This document shows, one piece after another, positions 23,671 through 33,650 of a stretch of DNA of 64,000 bases (position 1 is the stretch's first letter; each line of letters begins with the position of its first letter). A program made the translations under genes and the position numbers. The stretch is from Beroe forskalii (lineage: Eukaryota > Ctenophora > Nuda > Beroida > Beroidae), in the NCBI GenBank assembly GCA_011033025.1, contig WFMF01000014.1:1046890-1110889 (forward strand). The letters are read 5' to 3'. The notes beneath the pieces are model-generated. The model did not search any database, was not told the DNA's origin, and worked only from the letters and a program-made list of their open reading frames with translations.

Positions 23671-24008
23671 GAATGTCGCCGCGCGTTACGTAAAAGAAAC
23701 TAAAACATTGTAACCGTCCCAAATTCAAAACTTTACTACGCGATTAAAATCGATTAAACCAGTAATTTTAAATCATATTAACTTCTAAAAAACATTATTT
23801 ACTAGTATCCAGTACTGTAAATCGTTCCAAATAACATATTTCAGAATACATAAGTGTTAATAAATTATAAATAGAACGTTTCTTGAACTCTAAAACAAGT
23901 TATTATAAATCGGCAAATGTTAAAATCTGAATTTTATTAATACGGGGTAATCGGGCATTTTAAAATTGTCTGTTTTACAACATTACGTTGTATTACGTTA
24001 AAAATCTA
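23397..24008 (-). mobile_element. Candidate 3' LTR / untranslated region of the Ty3 element
   Basis: The first 93-95 bp (from TATTCTGTTCTCAATG) recur almost exactly at 28799-28893 on the other side of the Gag-Pol ORF, in direct orientation. This is what a pair of LTR remnants would look like. The same stretch also lies in copy 1 of the 3.4-kb duplication (about 20268-20362). LTR borders, polypurine tract and primer-binding site could not be fixed, so this is tentative. Confidence 0.45.
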
Positions 24009-27000
24009 TCATTCACGATAGTTGACTGGTGGCAAGGCAGCTATTCTAGATGATTTTCTTATGCTAGGTGCGGTTTGGCTAGAGGTTCCAGGCGGGGCTA
24101 AGGACGGACTAACAACGCTAGGCTCACTAGACAAACGATTATACTCACTTTGGGAGGTCTTTGTCGAAGTATCTGTAGCGGGAACCGTAGGACTTCTCGA
24201 CATCACACTTGTAGAGGGGGCAGGAACGGGGTTTGTCGGGACAGGAACAGCGGGTTTCATCAGTCCAGCCTCGGTCTGGGCGGGCTGAATGAGGGGAATG
24301 TGTCGACTCTTCAACTTGTCGGCGTGCTTCTTTATGATTCGACCGTCGTAGTTGATTTCGTACACGTTCGATGTCTCGCCACATCTCTTCACGACAGTAG
24401 CTTGCTTCCAATCTTTACCAGTGTCTAGTTGGACGTAGACGGGTTGGTTATCCTCAAAGCATCTCTGCTTCCGGGAAAGATCTAGCAGTTTCTGCTCAGC
24501 TTCAGGTTGCAGATTTTGGGAAATCTCCTTGTCTGTGGGCTTTATCTGCTGTAGATTAAACCGCAGAGAACGGTTGTACATCAGAACAGAGGGGGGCTGA
24601 TGCGTAGCTGAGTGAGGCGTGTTGCGGTATGTTAGCAGGAAGTTAGCGAGATTACTGTCCAGGTCTTTGCTCGTTTCGTACATTTTCTTCATCGCTGATT
24701 TAAATGTACCCACGAATCTCTCGCATAAACCATTGCTTTTCGGCGAGTAAGTAGGGCAGGTAACGTGCTTCACACCATTAGCTTTGAAGAAACTAGTTGT
24801 TTCCTCAGCAACGAACTGTCGTCCGTTGTCACTGACCATTGTCATCGGAATTCCTGTTCGGGAAAAAACAAGACGGAGGGCTTTCACTGTTGCAGCAGCT
24901 GTAGAATCTTTGTTCATCCGAATAACTTCAGGCCATTTCGAGTAGGAATCTTGCAGGATCAACCACATGTGGTTGAGAAACGGTCCAGCATAGTCCATGT
25001 GGACTCTCTGGAAAGGGCCAGAGGCTTTGACCCAGGGATGGTCCTGTAACTTGGGCAAACTACGACCGTGTCTGCTACACGTATCGCAGCTCCTCACCAT
25101 CTCCTCGATGCTGTTGTCTAGGCCACTCCACCACACGTAGTTGCGAGCCAAACTCTTGGTGCCCACCATACCCATGTGTGTAACATGTAGGAGACGCAGC
25201 ACATGTTTTCTCAACTTGTTGGGAATAATCACACGGGCTCCCCACATCAGGCATCCAAGTTCCAAGGAAATCTCGTCTTTCCTCGTCCAGTAGGCTTGCA
25301 ATTCTCCAGCAGTCTTCAACGATGGGGGCCATCCATTGAGTGTGTGACTCAAAACTTTGCTAAGAATCGGATCACTCTTAGTTTCCCTGGCGATCAACAC
25401 AGCATCCAGTGAAGTCTCTTCAAGGGACAGGGAAAATGCCTCGGTACATTCGTCAGGCTCGGTCGAGTGTAGGGCAGTACGGGGAAGACGGGAAAGCATA
25501 TCACAATTACCGTGCAACTTAGTGTTACGGTACTCGATATCAAAATCGTAGTTGGACAAAAACAGTGCCCACCTAGCAATTCTCCGAGTAGAAATGCTAG
25601 AAACAGCTTTGCTTCCCTTAAACAGGTGTACCAGAGCTTGGTGGTCAGTTACGAGACGAAACTTTCTCATAAACAGGTAGATGTGGAATCTCTTGATTGC
25701 CCATACAATCGCAAGGGCTTCTCTGTCTATCTGGGCGTAGTTCCTCTCGGCTTTAGACAGGGTTCTAGAGATATACTCGATAGGTCGCTCCTCACCATTC
25801 GAGTAGACATGGGACAAAACAGCGCCAATACCAGTGCTGCTAGCGTCTGTGTCCACTTTGAGGGGTAACTTAGGGTTGTAGAACGTCAGCACACGTTCAC
25901 TGCACAGTAACTTCTTCAACTCTTCAAACGAAGCTTGTTCTTTGTCAGTCCACTTCCACTTCACATCATGCTTTCTCAGCTCGTCCAGTGGTCCAATGAC
26001 GGTAGAAAGGTTGGGAAGGTATCTGCGGTAATAGTTCACTGCAGACAGGAAAGAAACTAATTCCTCAGAATTCTGTGGTTTAGGAGCATTGAGCAAATCT
26101 TCGATTTTGCTCTTAACAGGTTTAATTCCTTTGGCACTGACTTTATGTCCTAGATACACCACTTCTGCTCGGGCGATCTGTGACTTATCCAGCTTGCATT
26201 TGAATCCTTTATCTTCAAGTCTTCTTACTACTTCGTTCAAGATTTCCAGGTGCTCAGCTTCAGAACGTCCTCCAATCAGGATATCATCTATGCGACAGCA
26301 GCAAAAAGGAATCTGTCGCAGCACTTGGTCCATAGTGCCTTGAAAAATAGCTGCAGAGCTGGAAATTCCATAGGGTAAACGAAGCCATTTGTACAACCCT
26401 TTGTGCGTGTTGAGTGTAGTCAGTATCTGATCTGACTCTCGTATCATCATGTTGTTGTAAGCCTGCTTTATATCAACCACTGAGAAGATGACGCTTCCTG
26501 TCACACTACTGAAACAATCCTCTAAAGACGGTAGAGGGTATTCACGTGTCTCCAGGACTCTGTTTAACGTAGATTTGTAGTCACCACAAATCCTCAGCTT
26601 TTCACCTTGTACCACGGGAACTACTGGTGTCCCCCAAGGACTGTCATCAATCTTAACCAGGATGTTCTCAGCAACCATAGAATCCAACTTCTCTTCCACC
26701 TGGCTCCTTAAACTGAAGGGCAGTGATCGAGACTTCAACATGATCGGCTTTGCATCTTTCTTCAACACCAACTTAGCTTCCACATCACGAACCAAACCTA
26801 ATCCAGGTTCGAAGATAGAACTTTTCTTTAACTCCTCGACTGAACGTAGAGTCTTCTCTTCAGCATTGAGCTTCAAACTGACTTCTGCATTCTGCTCACG
26901 GGAAGGATGGAAAGGGTCTTTGTCCAGAGAAAGAGGGAAAGGGTCTTTGTCGGGACAAGCAGGTACCGTACTAAGAAAAGACGGACACACATCGGACTTT

Positions 27001-28799
27001 CTATCCTTAATAGAACAAGAACACGGACTATCAACACACAATCTACACGGGGACGAAGGCACAAGTAATTTACAGTTACTTGACGGTCTAGGTAAACACA
27101 TAGAAGACGACGGGACAGAAGAACTAACTTTACCCTCCAGGTCTTTGGGGAAAACCTGGGGGCCTTTAACCTCTGGGGTATCCTCGGCTGTGGTCACAGC
27201 TCTTACCAGGGATTGCTCCTTCTTCCACACTCGTTTCATCCAGTCTTCACCACAGAATGCTTTTATCCAAGCATTCCCAAACAGAGAAGGAAAGAAACCA
27301 TCTACTACGTACAGCTGTAGGTTCTTAATGGTGGTTCCATTGGTTGTCACGGTGACCAGGGCTGCTCCAAGAACGGGTTTCACCTCACCATTGGCCACTT
27401 TCAAGGTCTTTGAACTAGGAGAAAGATCAAGAACAAGACCGGCGGAAACAACAGTGCTCTTGGAACAAACAGACACAGTGGAACCTGAGTCAAACTCCAT
27501 GGTTATACTCTTACCATCAATTAAAGCATGTACAATAGGTTTAGTGTATTTCACTTCAATGTGATGCAAATCTAAATCAGAACTAGAATCATCTATGTTA
27601 TCAATAAATAAGCTGCTGGGATCAGTGTTAGGGTTAGTAAGTTTAGTGCAACTATCAAACATGTGAATGGGTAATAAAGGTTCATCGAAATCATCACCAT
27701 TGGTGATATCTACATAGTTAGATTTCAATTCAATCAGATCATTGAAATTTTCAATCATTGGAGAATAAATTGGAATTCTGTCAAAACTATCAAGTTCAAA
27801 CTCACGTGTAAACAACTCACATGATTTACTCTTGGTACTCTCACCAAGGTCTAACAAACTGGTAGAAGGACTCGTAGCACAAGCCTCCTCGGACACATGG
27901 AACATGTGTAACTCTGATAGATTCGCCAGATTCTCCTCCACCATGGTATCACTTTCGACGATCTCCTCCTCCGCACTCACGTTGTGCACCCTTGCACGAC
28001 ACTGATTCCGCACATGTCCAATCTTATTGCAGCCGTAACAGCGAGTAGCACATTTGTTTGCAGAATGTCCTCTCAGTTTACACTTCTGACATTTTTGCAC
28101 ACTGTTCTCCTTGCTATGCTGGTTCTGCTGATTGTTCTGTTCAGGTTTCTTAGTCTGATTTTGATAAGAGTTGGGCTTCTTATTACACCTCCTTTTTCCT
28201 CCGTTTCCTTGAACATAGTTAGATGTCTCTCCGTGCAAAATCTGAGCTTCCTTTTGAGCTTTCTCCATGTTTAAGACTTTCTCAACTGCAGTAGCTAGTG
28301 TCAAAGTCTTCTCAGCCAACAGTTTAGACTGAATCTTGGTGTCACTCAGTCCCATCAAGAATTGATCAAGCAGTGCTGAATCGAAGTTGTCAAAATTGCA
28401 GTCATTGGCAATCACTCTCAATCTTGCCAAGTATTCACAAGCCTGTTCAGCCTGTTTCTGCATGGTCCTGTAGAATGTAAATCGCTGTGTGTAGATAGTA
28501 GGTTTTGGAGATAAGTGTTCAACAAGAAGTCCTTTGATCTCACCGTAAGTTTTCTGGACTACCTCTGCAGGGTTGACTAGTGATTTGATCAAAGAATACA
28601 TCTCTCCATCTACACAGTTGATAAACAAAGCAACATTCTTCTGATTCGCAGTAGTGACTTCCTCTTCTGGTGCATTGTCACCTGGTGTTTGGAGAAGGCT
28701 ATTCACAGTCAGGTAGAACTCGTACCTCTCAAACCATTCACGGATGTTTGAGTTCTTGGTGAGTAGGTCCTTAAAGGGTTCAACCACTATCGTCGCCAT
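24009..28799 (-). CDS. Ty3/Gypsy retrotransposon Gag-Pol polyprotein, intact ORF
   Basis: Single 1,596-codon frame with an ATG start. Order: Gag (about 1-230); two CCHC zinc knuckles (about 237-267); aspartic protease with DSG at 437-439; reverse transcriptase about 690-890 with IDD in place of the usual YxDD at 837-839; RNase H about 975-1090 (D983, E1027, D1052); integrase with HHCC zinc finger (H1205, H1209, C1238, C1241) and a DD35E triad (D1269, D1324, E1360). It copies its RNA to DNA and integrates it. PR-RT-RH-IN order is Ty3/Gypsy. Gag and Pol are fused without a frameshift and there is no envelope ORF. The lack of stops suggests recent activity, but only about 95 bp of the 5' repeat remains and no leader separates it from the ATG. 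Confidence 0.93.
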   Translation of the reverse strand: MATIVVEPFKDLLTKNSNIREWFERYEFYLTVNSLLQTPGDNAPEEEVTTANQKNVALFINCVDGEMYSLIKSLVNPAEVVQKTYGEIKGLLVEHLSPKPTIYTQRFTFYRTMQKQAEQACEYLARLRVIANDCNFDNFDSALLDQFLMGLSDTKIQSKLLAEKTLTLATAVEKVLNMEKAQKEAQILHGETSNYVQGNGGKRRCNKKPNSYQNQTKKPEQNNQQNQHSKENSVQKCQKCKLRGHSANKCATRCYGCNKIGHVRNQCRARVHNVSAEEEIVESDTMVEENLANLSELHMFHVSEEACATSPSTSLLDLGESTKSKSCELFTREFELDSFDRIPIYSPMIENFNDLIELKSNYVDITNGDDFDEPLLPIHMFDSCTKLTNPNTDPSSLFIDNIDDSSSDLDLHHIEVKYTKPIVHALIDGKSITMEFDSGSTVSVCSKSTVVSAGLVLDLSPSSKTLKVANGEVKPVLGAALVTVTTNGTTIKNLQLYVVDGFFPSLFGNAWIKAFCGEDWMKRVWKKEQSLVRAVTTAEDTPEVKGPQVFPKDLEGKVSSSVPSSSMCLPRPSSNCKLLVPSSPCRLCVDSPCSCSIKDRKSDVCPSFLSTVPACPDKDPFPLSLDKDPFHPSREQNAEVSLKLNAEEKTLRSVEELKKSSIFEPGLGLVRDVEAKLVLKKDAKPIMLKSRSLPFSLRSQVEEKLDSMVAENILVKIDDSPWGTPVVPVVQGEKLRICGDYKSTLNRVLETREYPLPSLEDCFSSVTGSVIFSVVDIKQAYNNMMIRESDQILTTLNTHKGLYKWLRLPYGISSSAAIFQGTMDQVLRQIPFCCCRIDDILIGGRSEAEHLEILNEVVRRLEDKGFKCKLDKSQIARAEVVYLGHKVSAKGIKPVKSKIEDLLNAPKPQNSEELVSFLSAVNYYRRYLPNLSTVIGPLDELRKHDVKWKWTDKEQASFEELKKLLCSERVLTFYNPKLPLKVDTDASSTGIGAVLSHVYSNGEERPIEYISRTLSKAERNYAQIDREALAIVWAIKRFHIYLFMRKFRLVTDHQALVHLFKGSKAVSSISTRRIARWALFLSNYDFDIEYRNTKLHGNCDMLSRLPRTALHSTEPDECTEAFSLSLEETSLDAVLIARETKSDPILSKVLSHTLNGWPPSLKTAGELQAYWTRKDEISLELGCLMWGARVIIPNKLRKHVLRLLHVTHMGMVGTKSLARNYVWWSGLDNSIEEMVRSCDTCSRHGRSLPKLQDHPWVKASGPFQRVHMDYAGPFLNHMWLILQDSYSKWPEVIRMNKDSTAAATVKALRLVFSRTGIPMTMVSDNGRQFVAEETTSFFKANGVKHVTCPTYSPKSNGLCERFVGTFKSAMKKMYETSKDLDSNLANFLLTYRNTPHSATHQPPSVLMYNRSLRFNLQQIKPTDKEISQNLQPEAEQKLLDLSRKQRCFEDNQPVYVQLDTGKDWKQATVVKRCGETSNVYEINYDGRIIKKHADKLKSRHIPLIQPAQTEAGLMKPAVPVPTNPVPAPSTSVMSRSPTVPATDTSTKTSQSEYNRLSSEPSVVSPSLAPPGTSSQTAPSIRKSSRIAALPPVNYRE

Positions 28800-28893
28800 T
28801 ATTCTGTTCTCAATGAAACTCTGTATTCAACATAGGAAGCTAAAGTATAAGTACTGGTTAGTATCATAACATTATTAATCAATAATATATAAC
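28799..28893 (-). mobile_element. Truncated 5' LTR/leader remnant of the Ty3 element
   Basis: Direct repeat of 23397-23490, abutting the Gag start codon. It ends abruptly at ATATAACA, where a palindromic simple-repeat array begins. The usual primer-binding site between LTR and gag is not seen. Confidence 0.5.
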
Positions 28894-29770
28894 AGAATTA
28901 TTGGTACCAATGGTGCCATTGGCGCCACTGGCACCATTTAAATTGCATAAATGGTGCCATTGGCTCTATTGCTACCATTGGCACCATTTAAATGGCACCA
29001 ATGGTGCCAATGGTACAATAATTGCGATGACGATAGCAATTATTCCAATGGCATCAATGGTGCCATTTAAATGGCACCAATGGTGCCATCTAAATGGCAC
29101 CAATGGTGCCATCTAAATGGCAACAATGGTGCCATTTAAATGGCACCATTTAAATGACACCATTGATGCCATTGGAATAATTGCTATCGTCATCACAATT
29201 ATTGTACCATTGGCACCATTTAAATGGTGCCAGTGGCGCCAATGGCACCAATGGTGCCAATGGTAGCAATAGAGCCAATGGCACCATTTATGCAATTTAA
29301 ATGGTGCCAGTGGCGCCAATGGCACCATTGGTACCAATAATTCCAATGGCGCCAATGGTGCCAAATGTTCCATTGGTGCCAATGGTACCATTAAAATGGC
29401 ACCAATGGTGCCATTGGCGACAATGATGCCATTGGCGACAATGATGCCATTGGTGCCAATGGCACCATTGGTGCCATTTTAATGGTACCATTGGCGCCAC
29501 TGGCACCAATGGCATCATTGTCGCCAATGGCACCATTGGTGCTTCTACCCTCTAATGGTGATCTCGACTTTAGTATCGCTTCTTAATGGAGCCATTGGCA
29601 CCATTTAAATGGTACCATTGGCATCCAATGGCGATCGCCAATGGTGATCGCCAATGGTACCAATGGAGATAGGGTGCACCATTGGTGCCATTTCAGCAAT
29701 CACCATTGGTACCAATGGAGATCCATTGGTGCCATTTAGTGGCACCATTGGCGCCATTGGTGATATGTGC
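28894..29770. repeat. Strand-symmetric GGCACCATTTAAATGGTGCC array
   Basis: Nearly 900 bp of words such as AATGGTGCC and GGCACCATT in both orientations, often joined as perfect palindromes around ATTTAAAT or CCATTGG. Long open frames on both strands are artefacts of the repeat. The CCATTGG word is shared with the array at 2.1-2.8 kb, suggesting one class of elements. Confidence 0.85.
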
Positions 29771-29957
29771 TACTCTGTATGACACTTTCGCCCCATTCCC
29801 TTAAAGTTTATCAATCGCAAATCGATGCATGTGTTAATTTTACACAAACTAAAAGAAAAACACAGGTCTTTTTCTAAAGGTTTATATTAATAATAATATA
29901 CTCATAGCAATGCAATATCATTTAAACAATAACATGAATTCAATGAGAATTTGAGCA

Positions 29958-30000
29958 ACTTCAAATGACCTGTTTTCACTGAAAACAGGTCATTTGAAGT
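29958..30000. repeat. 43-bp perfect hairpin
   Basis: Two 21-nt arms starting ACTTCAAATGACCTG are exact inverted complements around a single C. No run of T follows, and there is no nearby gene end. Possibly a tiny MITE core. Confidence 0.8.
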
Positions 30001-30461
30001 GCGCACCCGACTCAGAGTCGGAACGCCTACTTGTTTTAAATAAATTCAAAATAATGGGTCAGGCACTCAGGCAAAATCAAATGATCGGAATATCGTCGGA
30101 ATAATGAATATGGTCAAGTTCAACATGAACATTTGTCTAAGTAAATTGCCAACTGCATCAGGATGGACCACTTCTTCCTAAAAAAATCAAACTCGTACAA
30201 AAATCAAACTCGTACAAATTGTAGTTGTACACTGCTTTAATAGTATAGCTGCACCTACATTACCCATATGTTTGTTGTCAGACGATGCCTGGCCTTCGGC
30301 GGACGCGCGTGCTTCGCGAAGGCGAAGAAGTCTGACGTTGATGGATTTCTCCCATCCCTAGCGCGCAACACTCGGAAGTTTGGAGGGTCGTGTTGCATAC
30401 TCCCCGCGGAAAACGTTGTGTGCGCGGCGGAGGGTAGGGTAGCATCCTACAACGTCTGACG

Positions 30462-30627
30462 ATATGTGTGCAGATCGCTCGATTGAAAAAGGCCTCGATT
30501 AAGACGCGCGAAATTGTGTGCCTTTGACGGAATTTATATAGAAAGTTGACGCTCACAGTCACACTCACAGAGGAAATCCGCGCGTCTTTATCGAGGCCTC
30601 TGTCAATCGAGCGGTCTGCACACATAT
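30462..30627. mobile_element. Short MITE-like inverted repeat
   Basis: The outer 52 bases are inverted repeats with few mismatches (start ATATGTGTGCAGA, CGCTCGATTG; inner GGCCTCGATTAAGACGCGCG). No target duplication is clear. The preceding 190 bp (30265-30460) is GC-rich and has a partial inverted relation to it (GTCAGACGATG versus GTCTGACGATA). Confidence 0.6.
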
Positions 30628-31134
30628 GCGTAATACAAGGCGGCCATGTACTAGTGTATTACAATTACAAATGACGGTCGTACTCGTATGCAGGAATTAT
30701 ACATGGCGGCCATGCGACTTAGAAATTTCAGAACGATTCTTATTTCTAGAAACTGCGTCACATGTACAAGAACTAGAAGTTATACCAGAAAGGATTTGTG
30801 AACATGCATCGAAATCTTACAGTTAAAAGACGGTAAAAGCAAATTATAAATGCTGCTTTTTCAGTCTTTTCGTGAAAATGGATAAGCCATCTGCCATAAA
30901 TACATCCTGTTGAATAAACTGAAAGCTAAAGTGAATCAACATGTCAACTGTTAGTGTTATCGTTTCCTTCAAAATGCATCACTCAAAGTTCCAGCATGGG
31001 ACCTGTTCCATATTATAACATTCATATGGCCCACATATTTCACTGCGTGAACTGTTAATGAAGATGTTGCTGCCAGCACCGCATGAGCTGTAATGATGGT
31101 GGGTCCTTACTTCTTAAATCAACTGGGTCCTGGC

Positions 31135-31453
31135 TGAGGTCCTCCCCGCTATAGGACCATACTGATACTGGGTCCTCACTAGGGTCCTACTGGGTCCTCA
31201 CTAGGGCCCTACCGGGTCCTCACTAGGGCCCTACTGGGTCCTCACTAGGGCCCTACAGAGTCCTCACTAGGGCTCTACAGGGTCCTCACTAGGGCCCTCC
31301 TGGGTCCTCACTAGGGCCCTCCTGGGTCCTTACTAGGGCCCTACCGGGTCTTACTAGGGCCCTACTGGGTCCTTACTAGGGCCCTACCGGGTCTTCACTA
31401 GAGTCCTACTGGGTCCTCACTAGGGCCCTACAGGGTCCTCACTAGGGCCCTAC
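31135..31453. repeat. Minisatellite, about 21-bp GGGTCCTCACTAGGGCCCTAC unit
   Basis: About 14 tandem copies with small variations (TACTGG, TACCGG, TACAGG, CTCCTGG). It abuts the possible minus-strand exon at 31454-31527, and the unit contains a copy of the sequence at that exon's donor (GTAGGGCCC on the minus strand). Confidence 0.85.
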
Positions 31454-31527
31454 AGGGACTGAAGGGTCCAGGTTCTGCAGCAGCTCCATGATGCAGGTGC
31501 AGATCGAACTTGGACCTGGTTGTCCGC
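31454..31527 (-). CDS. Possible isolated exon
   Basis: On the minus strand the sequence has a TATATTCCAG acceptor, an open stretch encoding SSICTCIMELLQNLDPSVP, and a CCT|GTAGGG donor. The family is not recognised and no partner exon is firmly placed. Included because of its clean splice borders and the adjoining minisatellite. Confidence 0.3.
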
Positions 31528-31565
31528 CTGGAATATAAGCAGTGTTATTAAAAATAGATAAAAAA

Positions 31566-32408
31566 TAGATACCTTTTTGGCTTTTATTTAGCCGGCCTTT
31601 TTATAAACTGGCCCTTTTTTAAACGGCCCCATGGAAAAAAATCGAATCATTTTACCCGGCCCCTTGGACAAAAAATTTGTCCAGCAGTTGACAAACCAAG
31701 AAATTTCTGCTCAAAAATCGCCACAAAAACCAACTTATACTAAAACCCAAATCCTGGTCTGATATCATGATTTGGGTCATTATCTGTGTTATATGATGAC
31801 AGTCAATGAATTTAACAGTATAGAAGCCTAGTAATAAAAGTAACTTCTAACCTAGACCAAGTGGCCTTTAGCTTAATCGGCCCCACTTTAACTGGTCTTT
31901 CTTTAACCGGCCCTTTGGACAAAAATCTCGAAGTCGTTTTTGTCCCTAAATAAGGGCTCATAAGGAAATAATAACACAAATTTTATCCAGGATCATGATA
32001 AATCCGGTGGAGAATCTCTAACAAGTGTGTAATGTGTGCTCATAAAACGCTGCAGTTGAATTTTTTAAACAAAAACCAACTTATACTAAAACCCAAATCC
32101 TGGTCTGATATCATGATTTGGGTCATTATCTGTGTTATACGATGACAGTCAATGAATTTAACAGTATAGAAGCCTAGTAATAAAAGTAACTTCTAACCTA
32201 GACCAAGTGGCCTTTAGCTTAATCGGCCCCACTTTAACTGGTCTTTCTTTAACCGGCCCTTTGGACAAAAATCTCGAAGTCGTTTTTTCCCTAAATAAGG
32301 GCTCATAAGGAAATAATAACACAAATTTTATCCAGGATCATGATAAATCCGGTGGAGAATCTCTAACAAGTGTGTACTGTGTGCTCATAAAACGCTGCAG
32401 TTGAATTT
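31566..32408. mobile_element. MITE copy with a 341-bp internal tandem duplication
   Basis: 31566-31965 is the inverse-orientation relative of the MITE at 18127-18530 (GGCTTTTATTTAGCCGGCC near its start). The stretch 31724-32064, from AAAACCAACTTATACTAAAA to the TTGAATTTT block, recurs at 32065-32406 with only a handful of differences. That high identity suggests a recent tandem duplication or an assembly echo. Confidence 0.7.
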
Positions 32409-32486
32409 TACTTTTCTTGGATGTTAATGCAATTTTTTCATTTGAACACTGTAATTTGTATGTTAGATCAGACCCGAAGACAGGGG

Positions 32487-32503
32487 GGGGGGGGGGGGGT
32501 GGG
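32487..32503. repeat. G homopolymer (about 17 nt)
   Basis: A run of G flanked by purine-rich sequence. It could fold as a G-quadruplex and is a site of likely sequencing uncertainty. Confidence 0.8.
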
Positions 32504-32859
32504 CGGAAGAAAGGTCCATTTCAAAAAATAATTATGTTCTACTTTGACTGATTTTGGACTGATAATTATAATGTACGATTAACAAACGAATGGGAGTGTG
32601 ATACCGAAAATTATCACACGAGGCGTCAGCCGAGTTTGACAATTTTCGATATCACACGATCCATGAGTTTGTTAATAATAATTGTATTATTACCCGACAA
32701 AACAGTACTGATCCCTCCCACTCGGGTCTGACGACCCTCGTCTGAATTCAACGTTTTTATAGATTTTGAGTGCTCCTTCATAAAATAAACAATTTATTCA
32801 ACGATATCCTGCTCTATCATTCCGCCATTGTACAGTAGTTCAATAAAGGAGTGATATAT

Positions 32860-33650
32860 CGATAATTATTTAACTCACAGCCCGTTCGCCGAGTTTGAAA
32901 TCCAGTTTACGGAGCAACCGCGTACTTTTTTCGGATCGTTAAATAATAATGTTACTACACGGATATCGGTGTAGTTTCCCATATTCCACTCGGCTTCGCC
33001 TCGAGGAATATTCACCAATCCACACCTCTATAGTGTGTGTAGTAACATGATATTTAACTCACAGCCCGTTCGCCGAGTTTGAAATCCAGTTTACGGAGCA
33101 ACCGCGTACTTTTTTTGGATCGTTAAATAATAATGTTACTACACACGGATATCGGTGTGGATTTCCCATATTCCACTCGGCTTCGCCTCGAGGAATATTC
33201 ACCAATCCACACCTCTATAGTGTGTAGTAACATGATATTATTTAACTCACAGCCCGTTCGCCGAGTTTGAAATCCAGATTACGGAGCGTCCTCGTACTTT
33301 TTTCGGATCGTTAAATAATAATGTTATTACACACGGATATCGGTGTGGATTTCCCATATTCCACTCGGCTTCGCCTCGAGGAATATTCACCAATCCACAC
33401 CTCAATAGTGTGTAGTAACATGATATTATTCACCATGTGGTGGGGTTATACCGGTTGAATAAAAACGTATTATTTAACTCACAGCCCGTTCGCCGAGTTT
33501 GAAATCCAGATTACGGAGCGGCCTCGTACTTTTTTCAGATAATAATGTTACTACACACGGATATCGGTGTGGATTTCCCATATACCACTCGGCTTCGCCT
33601 CGAGGAATATTCACCAATCCACACCTCAATAGTGTGTAGTAACATCATAT
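32860..33650. repeat. Tandem array of about 185-230-bp units with inner hairpins
   Basis: Four copies begin near 32867, 33050, 33239 and 33471 with TTTAACTCACAGCCCGTTCG. Each unit contains an inner inverted repeat (TGTTACTACACAC ... GTGTGTAGTAACA) and the block CTCGGCTTCGCCTCGAGG. The fourth is separated by an extra ACCATGTGGTGGGGTTATACC block. No coding sequence. Confidence 0.8.

Noticed and set aside
26662..27564. Plus-strand 300-codon ORF inside the Ty3 element
   Set aside because: Antisense shadow of the Pol frame; no domain.
24009..28799. Endogenous retrovirus
   Set aside because: No envelope frame or third ORF is seen; domain order is Ty3/Gypsy retrotransposon.
28901..29536. Long open frames (MVPLAPLAPF-like) in the GGCACCATT array
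   Set aside because: Pure simple-repeat translation in both orientations.
31135..31453. CRISPR array (about 21-bp repeats)
   Set aside because: Units are contiguous without unique spacers, and the context is a eukaryotic genome.
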